42,935 nt of DNA from an uncultured Victivallis sp. GTDB lineage: Bacteria; Verrucomicrobiota; Lentisphaeria; Victivallales; Victivallaceae. The notes beneath the pieces are model-generated. The model saw nothing but the letters and a program-made list of their open reading frames with translations, was not told the DNA's origin and did not search any database. Location of the stretch: contig CALXOE010000030.1 of assembly GCA_944389935.1 (NCBI GenBank), positions 1 through 42,935 on the forward strand. The letters are read 5' to 3'. This document shows, in pieces, positions 17,029 to 25,484 of this stretch; position 1 is the first letter of the stretch; each line of letters starts with the position of its first letter. A program made the position numbers and the translations under genes.

Positions 17029-17655
17029 TCACCCGAACACCAGAGAGAGACCGGCCATCAGATACGCCGTCATCACCGCGCCGATCTTCCAGAGAATTCC
17101 GAATGCGAAAAAGACCAGAAAGAACAGAATGAAGAAGATCCCTTTCATCCATTCGGAACTCAAGTCGCCGATGCGCGGCACGAAACTGCGCAGAATCGTC
17201 CAGCCGTCCAGTCCCGGAATCGGCAGCAGATTCAACAGAAAGAGGACGATGTTGAGCAGACTTCCGAGCCAGAGCATATCTATAGCGAATTCGTTGTTCG
17301 TGAACTTCGCCGCCCCGAAACAGAGCACGCCGAAGATGAGGAAGAGCCCGAAGTTCGTCGCGGGTCCCGCGAATGCCACAAGCGCATCGCTGTGCCGGTG
17401 GCGCATCAGATACGGGCGCACGGGGACCGCTCCCCAGGCGATCCCCGCCACCGCGAGCATGATGAGCGAAAACAGTCCCATCTGCTTGAGCGGGTTCAAT
17501 GTGAGATGCCCCATATCCGCCGCCGTCGAATCCCCCTGTTTCAGCGCGACGTATGCGTGCATGAACTCGTGGCAGCAGATCGAAAAGACTATAAACACCA
17601 GCCAGGTGAAGAAAAATTGCGGATCACGAAACAGATTATTGATAAAGAGATTCAT
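17029..17655 (-). CDS. Site-2-type (M50) zinc metalloprotease
   Basis: A 208-residue polytopic membrane protein. Zinc ligands are in H29-E30-F-M-H33 within the first membrane region, and the third ligand motif is LNLLPIPGLDGW (NxxPxxxxDG pattern) near the C-terminal third. It is a minimal site-2 protease without PDZ or CBS domains. Such proteases cut membrane-embedded anti-sigma factors or signal-peptide remnants; the substrate is unknown. The start overlaps the YqfO-like gene's stop by four bases, and xseA begins 11 bases after its stop, forming a compact three-gene operon. Both catalytic motifs are intact. Confidence 0.92.
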   Translation of the reverse strand: MNLFINNLFRDPQFFFTWLVFIVFSICCHEFMHAYVALKQGDSTAADMGHLTLNPLKQMGLFSLIMLAVAGIAWGAVPVRPYLMRHRHSDALVAFAGPATNFGLFLIFGVLCFGAAKFTNNEFAIDMLWLGSLLNIVLFLLNLLPIPGLDGWTILRSFVPRIGDLSSEWMKGIFFILFFLVFFAFGILWKIGAVMTAYLMAGLSLVFG

Positions 17656-17981
17656 TTCTCCTCCATTCCCAGGTTGACCGGCCAGAACTGAAACGCCGGA
17701 GTTTCATACGGATGCGCCGTTCGCAGCGCGGCGAGAACGGCGTCGAGACAGTCGGCCGCGACCACCATTTCGAGCTTGTTCTCCGGCACGCGCTCGACCT
17801 CTCCCTCGCGGCCGAGGAACGGCGAACTGCCGGGCTGCGGCCGGAACTGGCCGACGCCCGGGCACTCCCAGATGCAGGAGTCGTAATTTCCGATCCTCCC
17901 GGCGCCCGCCGCCGCGAGAGCCGCTTTCACTTTCCCGGCATAATCGACCGGCACATACAGTTCAAGTTTGAAATATTCCAT
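17652..17981 (-). CDS. Small YqfO/NIF3-insert-like (PII-fold) protein
   Basis: A 109-residue protein matching the stand-alone form of the domain inserted in NIF3/YqfO proteins. Marks are an N-terminal KLELYVPVDYAGKVKAAL, a central IGNYDSCIWECPGVGQF segment and the C-terminal signature AHPYETPAF near residue 90. The fold resembles PII/CutA regulators. Some relatives are wrongly labelled as toxin-like proteins; nothing here suggests a toxin. Biochemical role unknown. First gene of the operon with the M50 protease and xseA. Confidence 0.8.
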   Translation of the reverse strand: MEYFKLELYVPVDYAGKVKAALAAAGAGRIGNYDSCIWECPGVGQFRPQPGSSPFLGREGEVERVPENKLEMVVAADCLDAVLAALRTAHPYETPAFQFWPVNLGMEEK

Positions 17982-18032
17982 CGTAAAAAAGAATATAACC
18001 GCTCCGGCCCGTTAAATCAATCGAAAGAACGG

Positions 18033-18069
18033 TTTTTCCGCTTGCTTTCCGGAAAAAGCAGACTATGTT
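18033..18069 (+). promoter_or_regulatory. Possible MATE gene promoter overlapped by an inverted repeat
   Basis: TTGCTT (18042-18047) and TATGTT (18064-18069) are 16 bases apart, ending about 34 bases before the MATE start. An 8-bp inverted repeat, TTTTTCCG (18033-18040) and CGGAAAAA (18050-18057), spans the -35 box and could be an operator. Weak to moderate evidence. Confidence 0.35.
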
Positions 18070-18102
18070 ACCTCTCCTGCATCCATTTGATGGGAGTTTG
18101 AT

Positions 18103-19509
18103 ATGGAACTGTTCGGAATCAGAAAAGCATTCAACCGCCGGAATTTCATCGGCCGCGGCGGCTATCTTGAAATCTGCCGGATCGCTTATCCGCTGATTTT
18201 CATGACGGCGAGCAACAGCATCATGCAGTTTGTCGACCGTTGGTTTCTGGCGCACAATTCGACGCTCGACGTGGCGGCGGCGATTCCGGGAGGAATCCTC
18301 TATTTCACGCTCTTCTGCTTCTTCATGGTGACCTGCAACTTCACCTCCGCGATGGTTGCGCAGTATCACGGCGCAAACGACCGGACCAATCTGCTGCGCG
18401 CGGTCTGGGCGGGGCAGACGGTTTCGCTTGTGGCGGGATTGTTCATCACATTCGTAATTCCGGTGATCGGCCTGGCGATCCTCCGCAACACCGACCACGA
18501 TCCGGAAATCGTCGGGCGGGAGATCGACTACTTCACCTCTCTGCTGCCGAGCGGGGTCTTCGTCTGCATTGCGGCGCCGTTCTATGCGTTTTTCTCGGGG
18601 CAGGGGCGGACGCTGCCGGTCGCGCTCATCAACATCGGCGGCTGTCTGCTGAACGTGCCATTGAACTGGATGTTCATCTTCGGCCACTGCGGACTTCCGC
18701 CGCTCGGAATCTACGGTGCGGGACTCGCGTCGAGCATCTGCGCAGCCGCGAGCGCGGCGGCGGTTATCGTCTACTTCTTCTGCCAGAACCAGCGGAAAAT
18801 CCCGACCCGGAAGCGGTGGGAGTTCCACCCGGATCTCGTGCTCAAACTCTTCCGTTTCGGGATTCCGGCGGGATTCCAGACGCTCGTCGACACGGGAGCT
18901 TTCACGCTTCTGACGTTCCTCGTCGGCAGCCTCGGGGCGGTGGCGCTCGCGGCCAGCGGAATCGCACTCTCGATCAACAACCTCTTTTTCCTGCCGCTGA
19001 CCGGACTGGCGGATTCGACCGCGATCGTGACCGGGCAGTACATCGGCCGAAAACGGCAGGGCATCGCGGAGAAAGCGGTCTACCGCGCGTGGCGGATCGC
19101 GGCGCTCTATGCGCTCTTCGGACTGGCGATCTACCTCTGCTTCCCGGGGGCGCTCGCCTCTTTCTTTGCGCCGGGAGGGGATTCGGCCGTCGATTTCGCC
19201 GAAGTCACGAAAATCTGCACGGGGGTACTGACCGCGGCGGCAATGTTCAACGCCTGCGACAGCATCAAATTCATCTTCATGGGGGGATTGCGCGGCGCGG
19301 GGGACACGCTCGCGATTTTCCTGCTGAACAGCCTCACGGCGTGGGGAATTCTTGTGCCGGGCATGTTCATCCTGACCAGAGTGTATCCGGTGTCGATCTA
19401 CGTTGTGTGGGGATTTGTGGCGGTCTGCGGCCTGATCGACGCGATGGTCTTTCTCTGGCGCTTCAGCTCCGGAAAGTGGCGGAAGATCAGGATGATCGAA
19501 CACGCCTGA
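18103..19509 (+). CDS. MATE-family multidrug/metabolite efflux transporter
   Basis: A 468-residue inner-membrane transporter with about twelve hydrophobic segments arranged in two similar halves. The family segments are recognisable: YPLIFMTASNSIMQFVDRWFL near residue 30, GRTLPVALINIGGCLLNVPLNWM in the first half, and FGIPAGFQTLVDTGAF in the second. MATE proteins export drugs or metabolites in exchange for sodium or protons. The ribosome binding site GGGAG lies before the ATG. It stands alone: divergent from the YqfO-like operon and convergent with the URO-D-like gene (25-base gap). The substrate is not predictable. Confidence 0.92.
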   Translation: MELFGIRKAFNRRNFIGRGGYLEICRIAYPLIFMTASNSIMQFVDRWFLAHNSTLDVAAAIPGGILYFTLFCFFMVTCNFTSAMVAQYHGANDRTNLLRAVWAGQTVSLVAGLFITFVIPVIGLAILRNTDHDPEIVGREIDYFTSLLPSGVFVCIAAPFYAFFSGQGRTLPVALINIGGCLLNVPLNWMFIFGHCGLPPLGIYGAGLASSICAAASAAAVIVYFFCQNQRKIPTRKRWEFHPDLVLKLFRFGIPAGFQTLVDTGAFTLLTFLVGSLGAVALAASGIALSINNLFFLPLTGLADSTAIVTGQYIGRKRQGIAEKAVYRAWRIAALYALFGLAIYLCFPGALASFFAPGGDSAVDFAEVTKICTGVLTAAAMFNACDSIKFIFMGGLRGAGDTLAIFLLNSLTAWGILVPGMFILTRVYPVSIYVVWGFVAVCGLIDAMVFLWRFSSGKWRKIRMIEHA

Positions 19510-19534
19510 ACTTCCGCCCCCGCCCGGGCAGCGG

Positions 19535-20656
19535 TTACTTCATCCCGAACATCTTCTGCTTGAGGTCGAGATAGTAGAGATAGTCGTCCGGGGAGACGTT
19601 CGGCGGGCAGCGGTGGTCGCAGAACGGGATGTAGCCGCCGCGCTCGACGTAGGGAACGAGCGTCTCGAGGTAACGCCGGATCGCCTCGCGTCCCGCGCCG
19701 AGCTGGATCTTGTCCACGCCGCCCATGATCCGCAGCACGCCCGGGTAGCGGTCGAGCAGTTCCCCCGGATGGGCACACCCCATCACCTCGAACGGGAAGA
19801 GGCAGTTGATCCCTCCCTCGAGGAAATAGGGCAGCAGCGGCCGCACGTCGCCGTCGCAGTCGGTGTACCAGAGGTCGATCCCGTAAGAATCGAGCTTGCG
19901 CCGGATCCGCTTGTAGCGCGGCATGACCACACTCCGGAAGAAATCGACCGAGACGATCGGCCCGTTCTTGAAGCAGATATCCTCCCAGCCCGACGCATAA
20001 TCGAAATCGAAATGCGGCAGCACCCGGTCGAGAAAATCCTCCACAAGCACGCAGCAGGTCTCGACCATGTCCTCGACCATATCGGGATAATCGTAGACAG
20101 CATAGGCGAGTCCCTCGAACGTCAGCATGTCGCGAATGCGGCCGATCATCGAACCGCACCAGACACCGAGCGGATAATCGCGGTCGGCGGGATGGGCCGC
20201 TTTGAACGCCTCGATGTCCGGAATGCGCGCCGGATCGTCGCGCCGGAACCGCTCCTCCTTGCATCGTTTCCAGTCGTCCGGGGTTACGATGCTCGATTTC
20301 AGGTAGTGCGGAATCGTGTCGTGACCGTCGGCGGGAACCTCGGCGAGCAGTCCGTCGGAGTTGATGATGATGTTCATTCCGTCGCGCTGTTCGACCACCC
20401 GGGCTTCAAACGGCGGTGACATCCAGGTATTGCCGCCGATCTTCTCGATCCGGTCGAAGCTGAAGAAGAGATCCGCCTCCTCGTTGTTGTGAATGCCGTT
20501 CTCCGCGAACAGCGGCCAGAGCGTGAAGTTCTCGTTCCAGTAACCGAACTCCATGTTGAAACTCCGGTCGACGCTCTGGAAGTGCATCTGACGTCGGAAA
20601 CGTTCCCGGCCGGTCATCGTCCCCGGCCACGGCGGCAGCAGCGGTTGGATCGCCAT
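19535..20656 (-). CDS. Uroporphyrinogen decarboxylase-like (corrinoid methyltransferase-type) protein
   Basis: A 373-residue TIM-barrel protein of the URO-D superfamily. It is not the haem-pathway HemE: the HemE N-terminal arginine motif is absent. The closest overall type is the MtaA/CmuA-like group acting on methylated corrinoid or thiol substrates. Possible metal ligands are cysteines in YTDCDGDVRPLLP and in the C-terminal CDHRCPPNV segment, which in relatives reads DHxxPPxV. Other marks: GGVDKIQLGAG and a closing DDYLYYLDL. The start at 20656 has a good ribosome binding site (GGTGGG); the frame extends upstream across the promoter and was trimmed. It is divergently transcribed from an AraC-type regulator that probably controls it. 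Substrate unknown. Confidence 0.85.
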   Translation of the reverse strand: MAIQPLLPPWPGTMTGRERFRRQMHFQSVDRSFNMEFGYWNENFTLWPLFAENGIHNNEEADLFFSFDRIEKIGGNTWMSPPFEARVVEQRDGMNIIINSDGLLAEVPADGHDTIPHYLKSSIVTPDDWKRCKEERFRRDDPARIPDIEAFKAAHPADRDYPLGVWCGSMIGRIRDMLTFEGLAYAVYDYPDMVEDMVETCCVLVEDFLDRVLPHFDFDYASGWEDICFKNGPIVSVDFFRSVVMPRYKRIRRKLDSYGIDLWYTDCDGDVRPLLPYFLEGGINCLFPFEVMGCAHPGELLDRYPGVLRIMGGVDKIQLGAGREAIRRYLETLVPYVERGGYIPFCDHRCPPNVSPDDYLYYLDLKQKMFGMK

Positions 20657-20689
20657 TTTCCCACCTTTCCTCTTGAATTGATGTGCGAT

Positions 20690-20727
20690 ATGGATTATTA
20701 TACTATAAAAAAATCCATTTGCAATGG
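20690..20727. promoter_or_regulatory. Overlapping inverted repeats between URO-D-like and araC-type genes
   Basis: Two inverted repeats overlap here: ATGGATT (20690-20696) with AATCCAT (20712-20718), and CCATT (20715-20719) with AATGG (20723-20727). They cover the -10 and -35 boxes of the URO-D-like promoter and reach the first codon of the regulator gene. A candidate binding region for the divergent AraC-type regulator. Confidence 0.5.
20697..20724 (-). promoter_or_regulatory. Promoter of the URO-D-like gene
   Basis: On the minus strand TTGCAA (20719-20724) and a consensus TATAAT (20697-20702) are 16 bases apart. This gives a start point near 20690 and a leader of about 35 bases to the ATG at 20656. 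Confidence 0.65.
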
Positions 20728-21548
20728 TTGAAAGTATTGTAGACATGCACGATTGTAATGTTTCCACAGGGAGTGAGTCCCGGATTCATTTCGTGAATTA
20801 CCGTTCCCTCGAGGAGATCGATTGCCCGGTCTGGGGGCCGCGGCGGCTCTCCGATTTCGAGATGATTCTGTCGCTGCGCGGCGAGTTCGAGTTCGTGAAT
20901 TGCGAAACGGGCGAACAGGTGCGGCAGCATCCGGGGGAGATTCTGACGATCCGCCCCGGCGAAGAACATGTCTACCGGCTGATCGGCGACCCGGCGGGGG
21001 CGTTTTTCAGCTGCATCCACATCGATCCGGGGGCGGGAGCGGAAGTTCCGCCGCGACTCGTCGCATTCCCGCCCGATCAGGCGATGCCGGAGCTGTTCCG
21101 GCGCGCCGACCGGCTCTTCCATCATGCCGGACGGCGCGGTGAAGCGCTGCTCTCGGCGCTCGGCCGGGTGATCTGGCTCTATCTCTTCGAGCCGTCGCGC
21201 GGGGTCGGGGGAGACGGGAGGTTCGATTCGATGATCGATTTTCTCGAACGGCATCTGACGGAACATCCGACCCGGCTCGATCTCGCCCGGGAATTCCATC
21301 TGACGCCGCAGCGGATCAACGCGCTCTTCAAGGCGCAGCTCGGCATCTCCCCCGGGGAATACGTACACAGGGAACTCGCCGAGCGCGGGTATACGCTGCT
21401 GCACGACGAACAGCTCAGCGTCAAGGAGGCGGCGGACCGGCTCGGATTTTCGACACCGTTCTATTTCTCCCGGGTGTTCCGGAATGTTTTCGGCGTTCCA
21501 CCGTCGGCAGTCAGGGGGAATTCCGCCGGATATATAACGGGGAAGTAA
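20724..21548 (+). CDS. AraC-family regulator with cupin-type sensor
   Basis: A 274-residue regulator. The N-terminal half (to about residue 150) is an AraC-type cupin ligand pocket: FEMILSLRGEFEFVN, then GEILTIRPGEEHVYRL. The C-terminal part holds two helix-turn-helix units (LDLAREFHLTPQRINALFK; SVKEAADRLGFSTPFYFSRVFR). It is divergent from the URO-D-like gene, with inverted repeats over that gene's promoter, so it most likely controls it. The start is uncertain: the ATG at 20724 overlaps the divergent promoter's -35 box and lacks a ribosome binding site, and an ATG at 20745 would fit a normal leader better. The stop codon lies inside a strong hairpin. Confidence 0.85.
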   Translation: MVESIVDMHDCNVSTGSESRIHFVNYRSLEEIDCPVWGPRRLSDFEMILSLRGEFEFVNCETGEQVRQHPGEILTIRPGEEHVYRLIGDPAGAFFSCIHIDPGAGAEVPPRLVAFPPDQAMPELFRRADRLFHHAGRRGEALLSALGRVIWLYLFEPSRGVGGDGRFDSMIDFLERHLTEHPTRLDLAREFHLTPQRINALFKAQLGISPGEYVHRELAERGYTLLHDEQLSVKEAADRLGFSTPFYFSRVFRNVFGVPPSAVRGNSAGYITGK

Positions 21549-21570
21549 CGGATTGTTCCGTCACTTCCCC
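21539..21570. terminator. Hairpin between convergent araC-type and hydrolase genes
   Basis: GGGGAAGTAACGGA (21539-21552) pairs with TCCGTCACTTCCCC (21557-21570) with one mismatch and a four-base loop. The left arm contains the TAA stop of the regulator gene. It is followed on the plus strand by a short CCGGCG-centred repeat and TTTTTT (about 21583-21588). Probably a two-way terminator, though the T tract is not adjacent to the stem. Confidence 0.5.
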
Positions 21571-21615
21571 TCAAAACCGGCGTTTTTTCACACTGTGAAC
21601 AGGCGGTTCGTTCCG

Positions 21616-24600
21616 TTATTTCGCGTCGCGGACAAGTTCATATCCCCAGATGGTGTTGCCGCCGGCGAAATTATCCGCATGGAATGAGAGTTTTCCATCC
21701 CGGCTCTGGAACGGAACTTCCATGAGCCGTTTTCCGGAGAGGCCGAGCGCATGGAGTTTCCACCCCGCCGCCGGCAGTGCAAGCGAGATCTCCGCCGTGC
21801 CGTGCCGCAGCAGTCCGGGGGAGTTCGCCGGGCGCTCAAGATAGAGCTTGCGGTCGGCCGAAGCAAAGCGCGCTCCCTCCGAAAGTACGTCGGTCAGCTG
21901 CAGCACGAGCAGCCGGCCCGACTCCGCCAGCGGCGCGCCGTCGAGCGAAATCGCCGCGTAGACGCCGAATCCCTTGCCGGAGGTGACCTCCAGAACCTTT
22001 CCCGCTCCCGTCGCCCCCTCCGGGAGCACGAACGCCTCCGAACGCGGCGTCACGGCCGAAAAGGTGTTCCGACGGAAATCCGCCTTGAGTTCTCCCGACG
22101 CCGAGGTGACCGAATCGGCTTTCCCGTCGGGAAATTCCGGATAGCGCAGCGTCTCTTCCGGCTGCGAACCGATTCCGGCGATGAGCGCGAGCTCATTGAG
22201 CTGTCGCGGATAACCGGCGATGTATTCCGCCGTCACCGCCGGGACGCCGATCGGATATTTCACCTCCGCCGGAGTCACGTCGCCGCGGGTGAACAGCGCC
22301 ATGCCGATCCGCTCGGAGAGCAGCCGGACCGGGTCGTTCACCACGTCGAAGATATCGATCGTCGTGCTCCGGAACATGCTGTCGGCACTGTTCGAGTAGT
22401 CGAAGCGGAAGAGTCCGCTCCAGTTCTGCAGCGCCGCATACGAGCCGGTCAGCACCGCGCCCTCCGCCCGGCAGGCGTTCGGGTAGCAGTAGTCGAACTC
22501 CGTGACGGTATAGGGTTTCCCGAGCACCCGCGCCGGGGCGAGCGCCGCCGGCACCGAGAGACGTCCCGTGAGCGCACTCAAGTTCGAGAGCCGCACCGGG
22601 AACTGCCATTCGACCTCCGGAAAAACCGGGTGATCCCAATACTGATGATTGTCGACATAATCGTATTTCGAGCGCATCCCGACCAGGCTCGGAGACATGA
22701 TGTAGTTCTGGTCGGTCAGCGGCGCAGTGACGCCGAGTTCGCCGAAAAAGCGCTTCATCCCCTCGAAATAGTTCGCATAAACCTCCCGCAGGAAGCGGTG
22801 GAAGAGCGCTTTCCGGTTCGCATCCGTCACAATTTCGCTGTTCCGGGCTGCCCACTGCGCGAAAGCGTTGTCGTACTCTCTGCGCATTTCGGGGGTCGCG
22901 TTCAGAATGTTGTGGAAGATCGAGTTCTCGTTGATGATGCTGATCCCGAGGCAGGCGGGATCGGCACCGAGCGTCGTACCCGTGTAGGGATTCGGCGTCG
23001 CGAGCAGCATCCGGCAGAACTCCCGCAGGTCGTTGTTGGCCTCCGGCAGCAGCATCGCCGCGAGTTTGTAGTCGTTCATCGAATACGGCTGAACAACGCG
23101 TCCGATGTAACAGTCGAGCGTGAGGTACACTCCGCGCTTTTTCAGCGCTGACCAGAGGTAGAAGAAGCCGTCGAGATTCTCTTTCGTCATCGTCTCGTCG
23201 AAATGGTGGAACCGCACCGCGTTGTAGCCGATCCGGCTCAGCCGTTCCGCGAGGATTTCCGCCTCCTCGTGCGTGACGAAGTTCGCGCCCATGCAGATGT
23301 TGACGCCGTAGAATCGGATCGGCACTCCGGGGCGTTTTTCCAGCTCGAAGTGGTCTCCGACCGTCACGACCCGGCCATGTTTGCCGGCAGGGGCGTCGAG
23401 CAGGAACGAGAAGTCGAGCGCTGCCCCCGGCTCAATTTCCCGTTCGCTCTCAAACATGCGCCAGTCGCCGCCGCGGGCGGCGCGCCACTCGAGCGGAGCC
23501 TCCACCGCGGCCCGCTCCGTCGCCCCGGAGACCCCCGCGACCATCCAGACAGAATTTCCGTTGGATTTGAACCGGATCGAGCGGATCGGCCGGTCGGGAA
23601 CCGGAAACGCCGAGAGAAAGAGTCCAACCGGATTGCCCTCGCGCGAAAATCCGCGCCACGCCACGGAACCATTTGCGCAGGAAGAGGGATTCCACCAGTC
23701 GCCGACGTCGCGCCCGCCCGAAACCGGGATCACATGGCTGCTGCCGTTCAGGAATTCGAGCGTGATCGATCCGATCTCGCCGTTGCGCGCCCATGCGAGA
23801 GCGTGCAGCAGAAAAAGCGTGCGAAACCGTTTCCCGGCCCCGGGAACGACCGCTTCGCGCGGGAAATATTCGCGCCCGCCGCCGCCGAGTGCGATGCAGG
23901 CTTTCCCGCCGTTCTTCGCGGGGTCGAGGATCTCGAACCGCGCGGGAGCGGCGTTCAGGGTTCCGGGCTTCAGGCTGCTCAAATCGTTATCGGGGCCCTG
24001 GTCGGTCCAGCCGCCTTTGCGGTCGTCGGCCTTTTCATCGGCGAACCCCATGTTCGCGGCACGGCGCAGATTGAGCGGGGTCGACGGGTACGGAACATAA
24101 CGCATCCGGAACTTCAGATTCGCCCTGGCGATCTCACCCTCCGTGGGCGAGAAAAGCAGCCGCAGCGCATAATCCTCAAGCTGGAACATCCGGAAGTCGA
24201 GCAAATGCACGGAAATCGGCGACGGGAAGCTGAATTTCAGAATTCCCGCAGAGAGCGGCACATCGAGCGTTTTGACCTTGTCGTAACCAGCCAGCAGCGG
24301 AGAGTCCGCCGTTTTCTCCGGATAGAGGAATTCGGTTTCATCGTTGATGATGACCGGCTTTCCGAAGAACCGGTAGGCCGGAATCGTCATCTGCAGCGAG
24401 AGCGACGCCGTCGGCGCGGCCGGATCGGAGTGAAACCGGTATTCAAACGACTCGCCGCTGCGGATCAGTTGAAGCCGGTCGCCCTCCTCTTCGCCCGGGT
24501 AGACCGACGCTTTCCAGCCGGCCGTGTAACGGATCACCTTGAAGAGCGCGTGTTCCACCCGGAACGCATCGCCCGGCAGGAATTCGATTTCACCGCCGCC

Positions 24601-24648
24601 GCAGAGGAAGCCGCCGGCGGCGATACAGAACAAAAGCAGTTTCTTCAT
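21616..24648 (-). CDS. Large secreted glycoside hydrolase-like protein (clan GH-A type barrel)
   Basis: A 1010-residue exported protein. The signal peptide is MKKLLLFCIAAGGFLCGGG; the cysteine is not in a good lipobox. Residues about 20-430 look like beta-sandwich modules. A TIM barrel begins at about 440 (RFYGVNICMGANF; IGYNAVRFHHFDE). Glutamate 574 in IINENSIFH and glutamate 717 in VTEFDYCYPN sit where clan GH-A enzymes carry the acid/base (after strand 4, NE) and the nucleophile (strand 7), 143 residues apart. The C-terminal about 200 residues again look like beta domains. It probably cleaves a polysaccharide outside the cytoplasm. I could not assign it to a numbered GH family. Its ATG overlaps the stop of the upstream pilin-like gene (TGATG), showing coupling, and the LacI-type gene lies upstream on the same strand. 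Confidence 0.75.
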   Translation of the reverse strand: MKKLLLFCIAAGGFLCGGGEIEFLPGDAFRVEHALFKVIRYTAGWKASVYPGEEEGDRLQLIRSGESFEYRFHSDPAAPTASLSLQMTIPAYRFFGKPVIINDETEFLYPEKTADSPLLAGYDKVKTLDVPLSAGILKFSFPSPISVHLLDFRMFQLEDYALRLLFSPTEGEIARANLKFRMRYVPYPSTPLNLRRAANMGFADEKADDRKGGWTDQGPDNDLSSLKPGTLNAAPARFEILDPAKNGGKACIALGGGGREYFPREAVVPGAGKRFRTLFLLHALAWARNGEIGSITLEFLNGSSHVIPVSGGRDVGDWWNPSSCANGSVAWRGFSREGNPVGLFLSAFPVPDRPIRSIRFKSNGNSVWMVAGVSGATERAAVEAPLEWRAARGGDWRMFESEREIEPGAALDFSFLLDAPAGKHGRVVTVGDHFELEKRPGVPIRFYGVNICMGANFVTHEEAEILAERLSRIGYNAVRFHHFDETMTKENLDGFFYLWSALKKRGVYLTLDCYIGRVVQPYSMNDYKLAAMLLPEANNDLREFCRMLLATPNPYTGTTLGADPACLGISIINENSIFHNILNATPEMRREYDNAFAQWAARNSEIVTDANRKALFHRFLREVYANYFEGMKRFFGELGVTAPLTDQNYIMSPSLVGMRSKYDYVDNHQYWDHPVFPEVEWQFPVRLSNLSALTGRLSVPAALAPARVLGKPYTVTEFDYCYPNACRAEGAVLTGSYAALQNWSGLFRFDYSNSADSMFRSTTIDIFDVVNDPVRLLSERIGMALFTRGDVTPAEVKYPIGVPAVTAEYIAGYPRQLNELALIAGIGSQPEETLRYPEFPDGKADSVTSASGELKADFRRNTFSAVTPRSEAFVLPEGATGAGKVLEVTSGKGFGVYAAISLDGAPLAESGRLLVLQLTDVLSEGARFASADRKLYLERPANSPGLLRHGTAEISLALPAAGWKLHALGLSGKRLMEVPFQSRDGKLSFHADNFAGGNTIWGYELVRDAK

Positions 24649-25428
24649 CAGATGTCATCCGCAGTGAGTTCGCCGGGGAGTCCCCAGAAAGCCGGGCTTT
24701 CCCAACGGTTGCCGGGCAGGCCGTTGCGCTTGCGGTTCCCCGCGTGACCGTCGGCATAGACGACGTTGAACGAGACGCCGCTGTGGCGGAACGGACGGCA
24801 CTCGAGTTTCGTGCCCTTCCACAGACCCAGGAGTTCCCAGGTGTCGGGCGCGGTCATCGGAGCCCAGGCCGTGAGATGGTCGATGTCGAACACCATCGCC
24901 CGTTCGGAGAGCTTCGTCAACTTGTCGGGACGGCGGGAGACTTTCACCACCATCGAATCATCCCACATGCCGTTGTCGCTGGCGAACAGGCGGTTGATCC
25001 CGTAATGGCGCGACAGCCGCCCCGCATCGTAGTCCGTACCCGGATCGTACTCAGAGGAGGGACACGCGAAAATTCCATACGGACGTTTCCTGTCGGCGTC
25101 ATAATGTCCCCAGTCCCGGAGCTCCGAGCCGCTGCGATGGTACAGCATCAGCAGATCCTGTCACTTGACGCCGGTCCAGCCGTTCTTCCAGTAGCACATG
25201 ACGAACCCCTTGCTGTCGTCGATATACATCTGCATGTAGCTGCCGATCTGTTTGACGTTGTTGAGGCAGCTCGTGTCCCGTGCCCGTGCCCGCGCCTGAT
25301 TCAGAGCGGGCAGCAGCATCGAGGCGAGAATCGCGATGATCGCAATCACCACGAGGAGCTCGATCAATGTGAAACAACTTGGCTTTCTTCCCTGTGACCG
25401 GGGCGGCTGCTTTCATTTTCGTTTCCAT
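24648..25428 (-). pseudogene. Broken pilin-like (prepilin-type N-terminal domain) gene
   Basis: The remains of a roughly 259-codon gene for a type IV pilin-like secreted protein. It starts at 25428 with a good ribosome binding site (GGAG) and reads [19 protein letters not shown]. An extra base at 25371 then shifts the frame; one frame over, the text continues [18 protein letters not shown], the prepilin signature (expected FTLIELL). A second lesion is an in-frame TGA at 25161-25163 after WKNGWTGVK, after which the same frame goes on QDLLMLYHRSGSELRDWG to the usual end FRHSGVSFNVVYADGHAG. The TGA may be a mutated tryptophan codon (TGG). Two separate lesions make recoding unlikely. Its stop overlaps the hydrolase ATG, so the broken gene once sat in front of that enzyme in one operon. 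Confidence 0.85.
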
Positions 25429-25484
25429 GGAATGTTCTCCTTGCTTGGGGTTGTTCTGGATGAATTCGTCCGAATCGTCAAAGG

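Noticed and set aside
17652..17981. Toxin-like (RtxA-related) label for the small protein before the M50 protease
   Set aside because: The HPYETPAF signature and length fit the YqfO/NIF3 insert domain. The toxin label in databases is a known mislabel for such short proteins.
17962..19503. A 513-codon minus-strand frame opposite the MATE gene
   Set aside because: Composition is almost entirely charged residues, and the opposite strand encodes a clear membrane transporter.
25161..25163. TGA in the pilin-like gene as a selenocysteine or reassigned codon
   Set aside because: No selenocysteine-type hairpin was apparent after it, TGA works as a normal stop elsewhere in the window, and the gene also has a separate frameshift.
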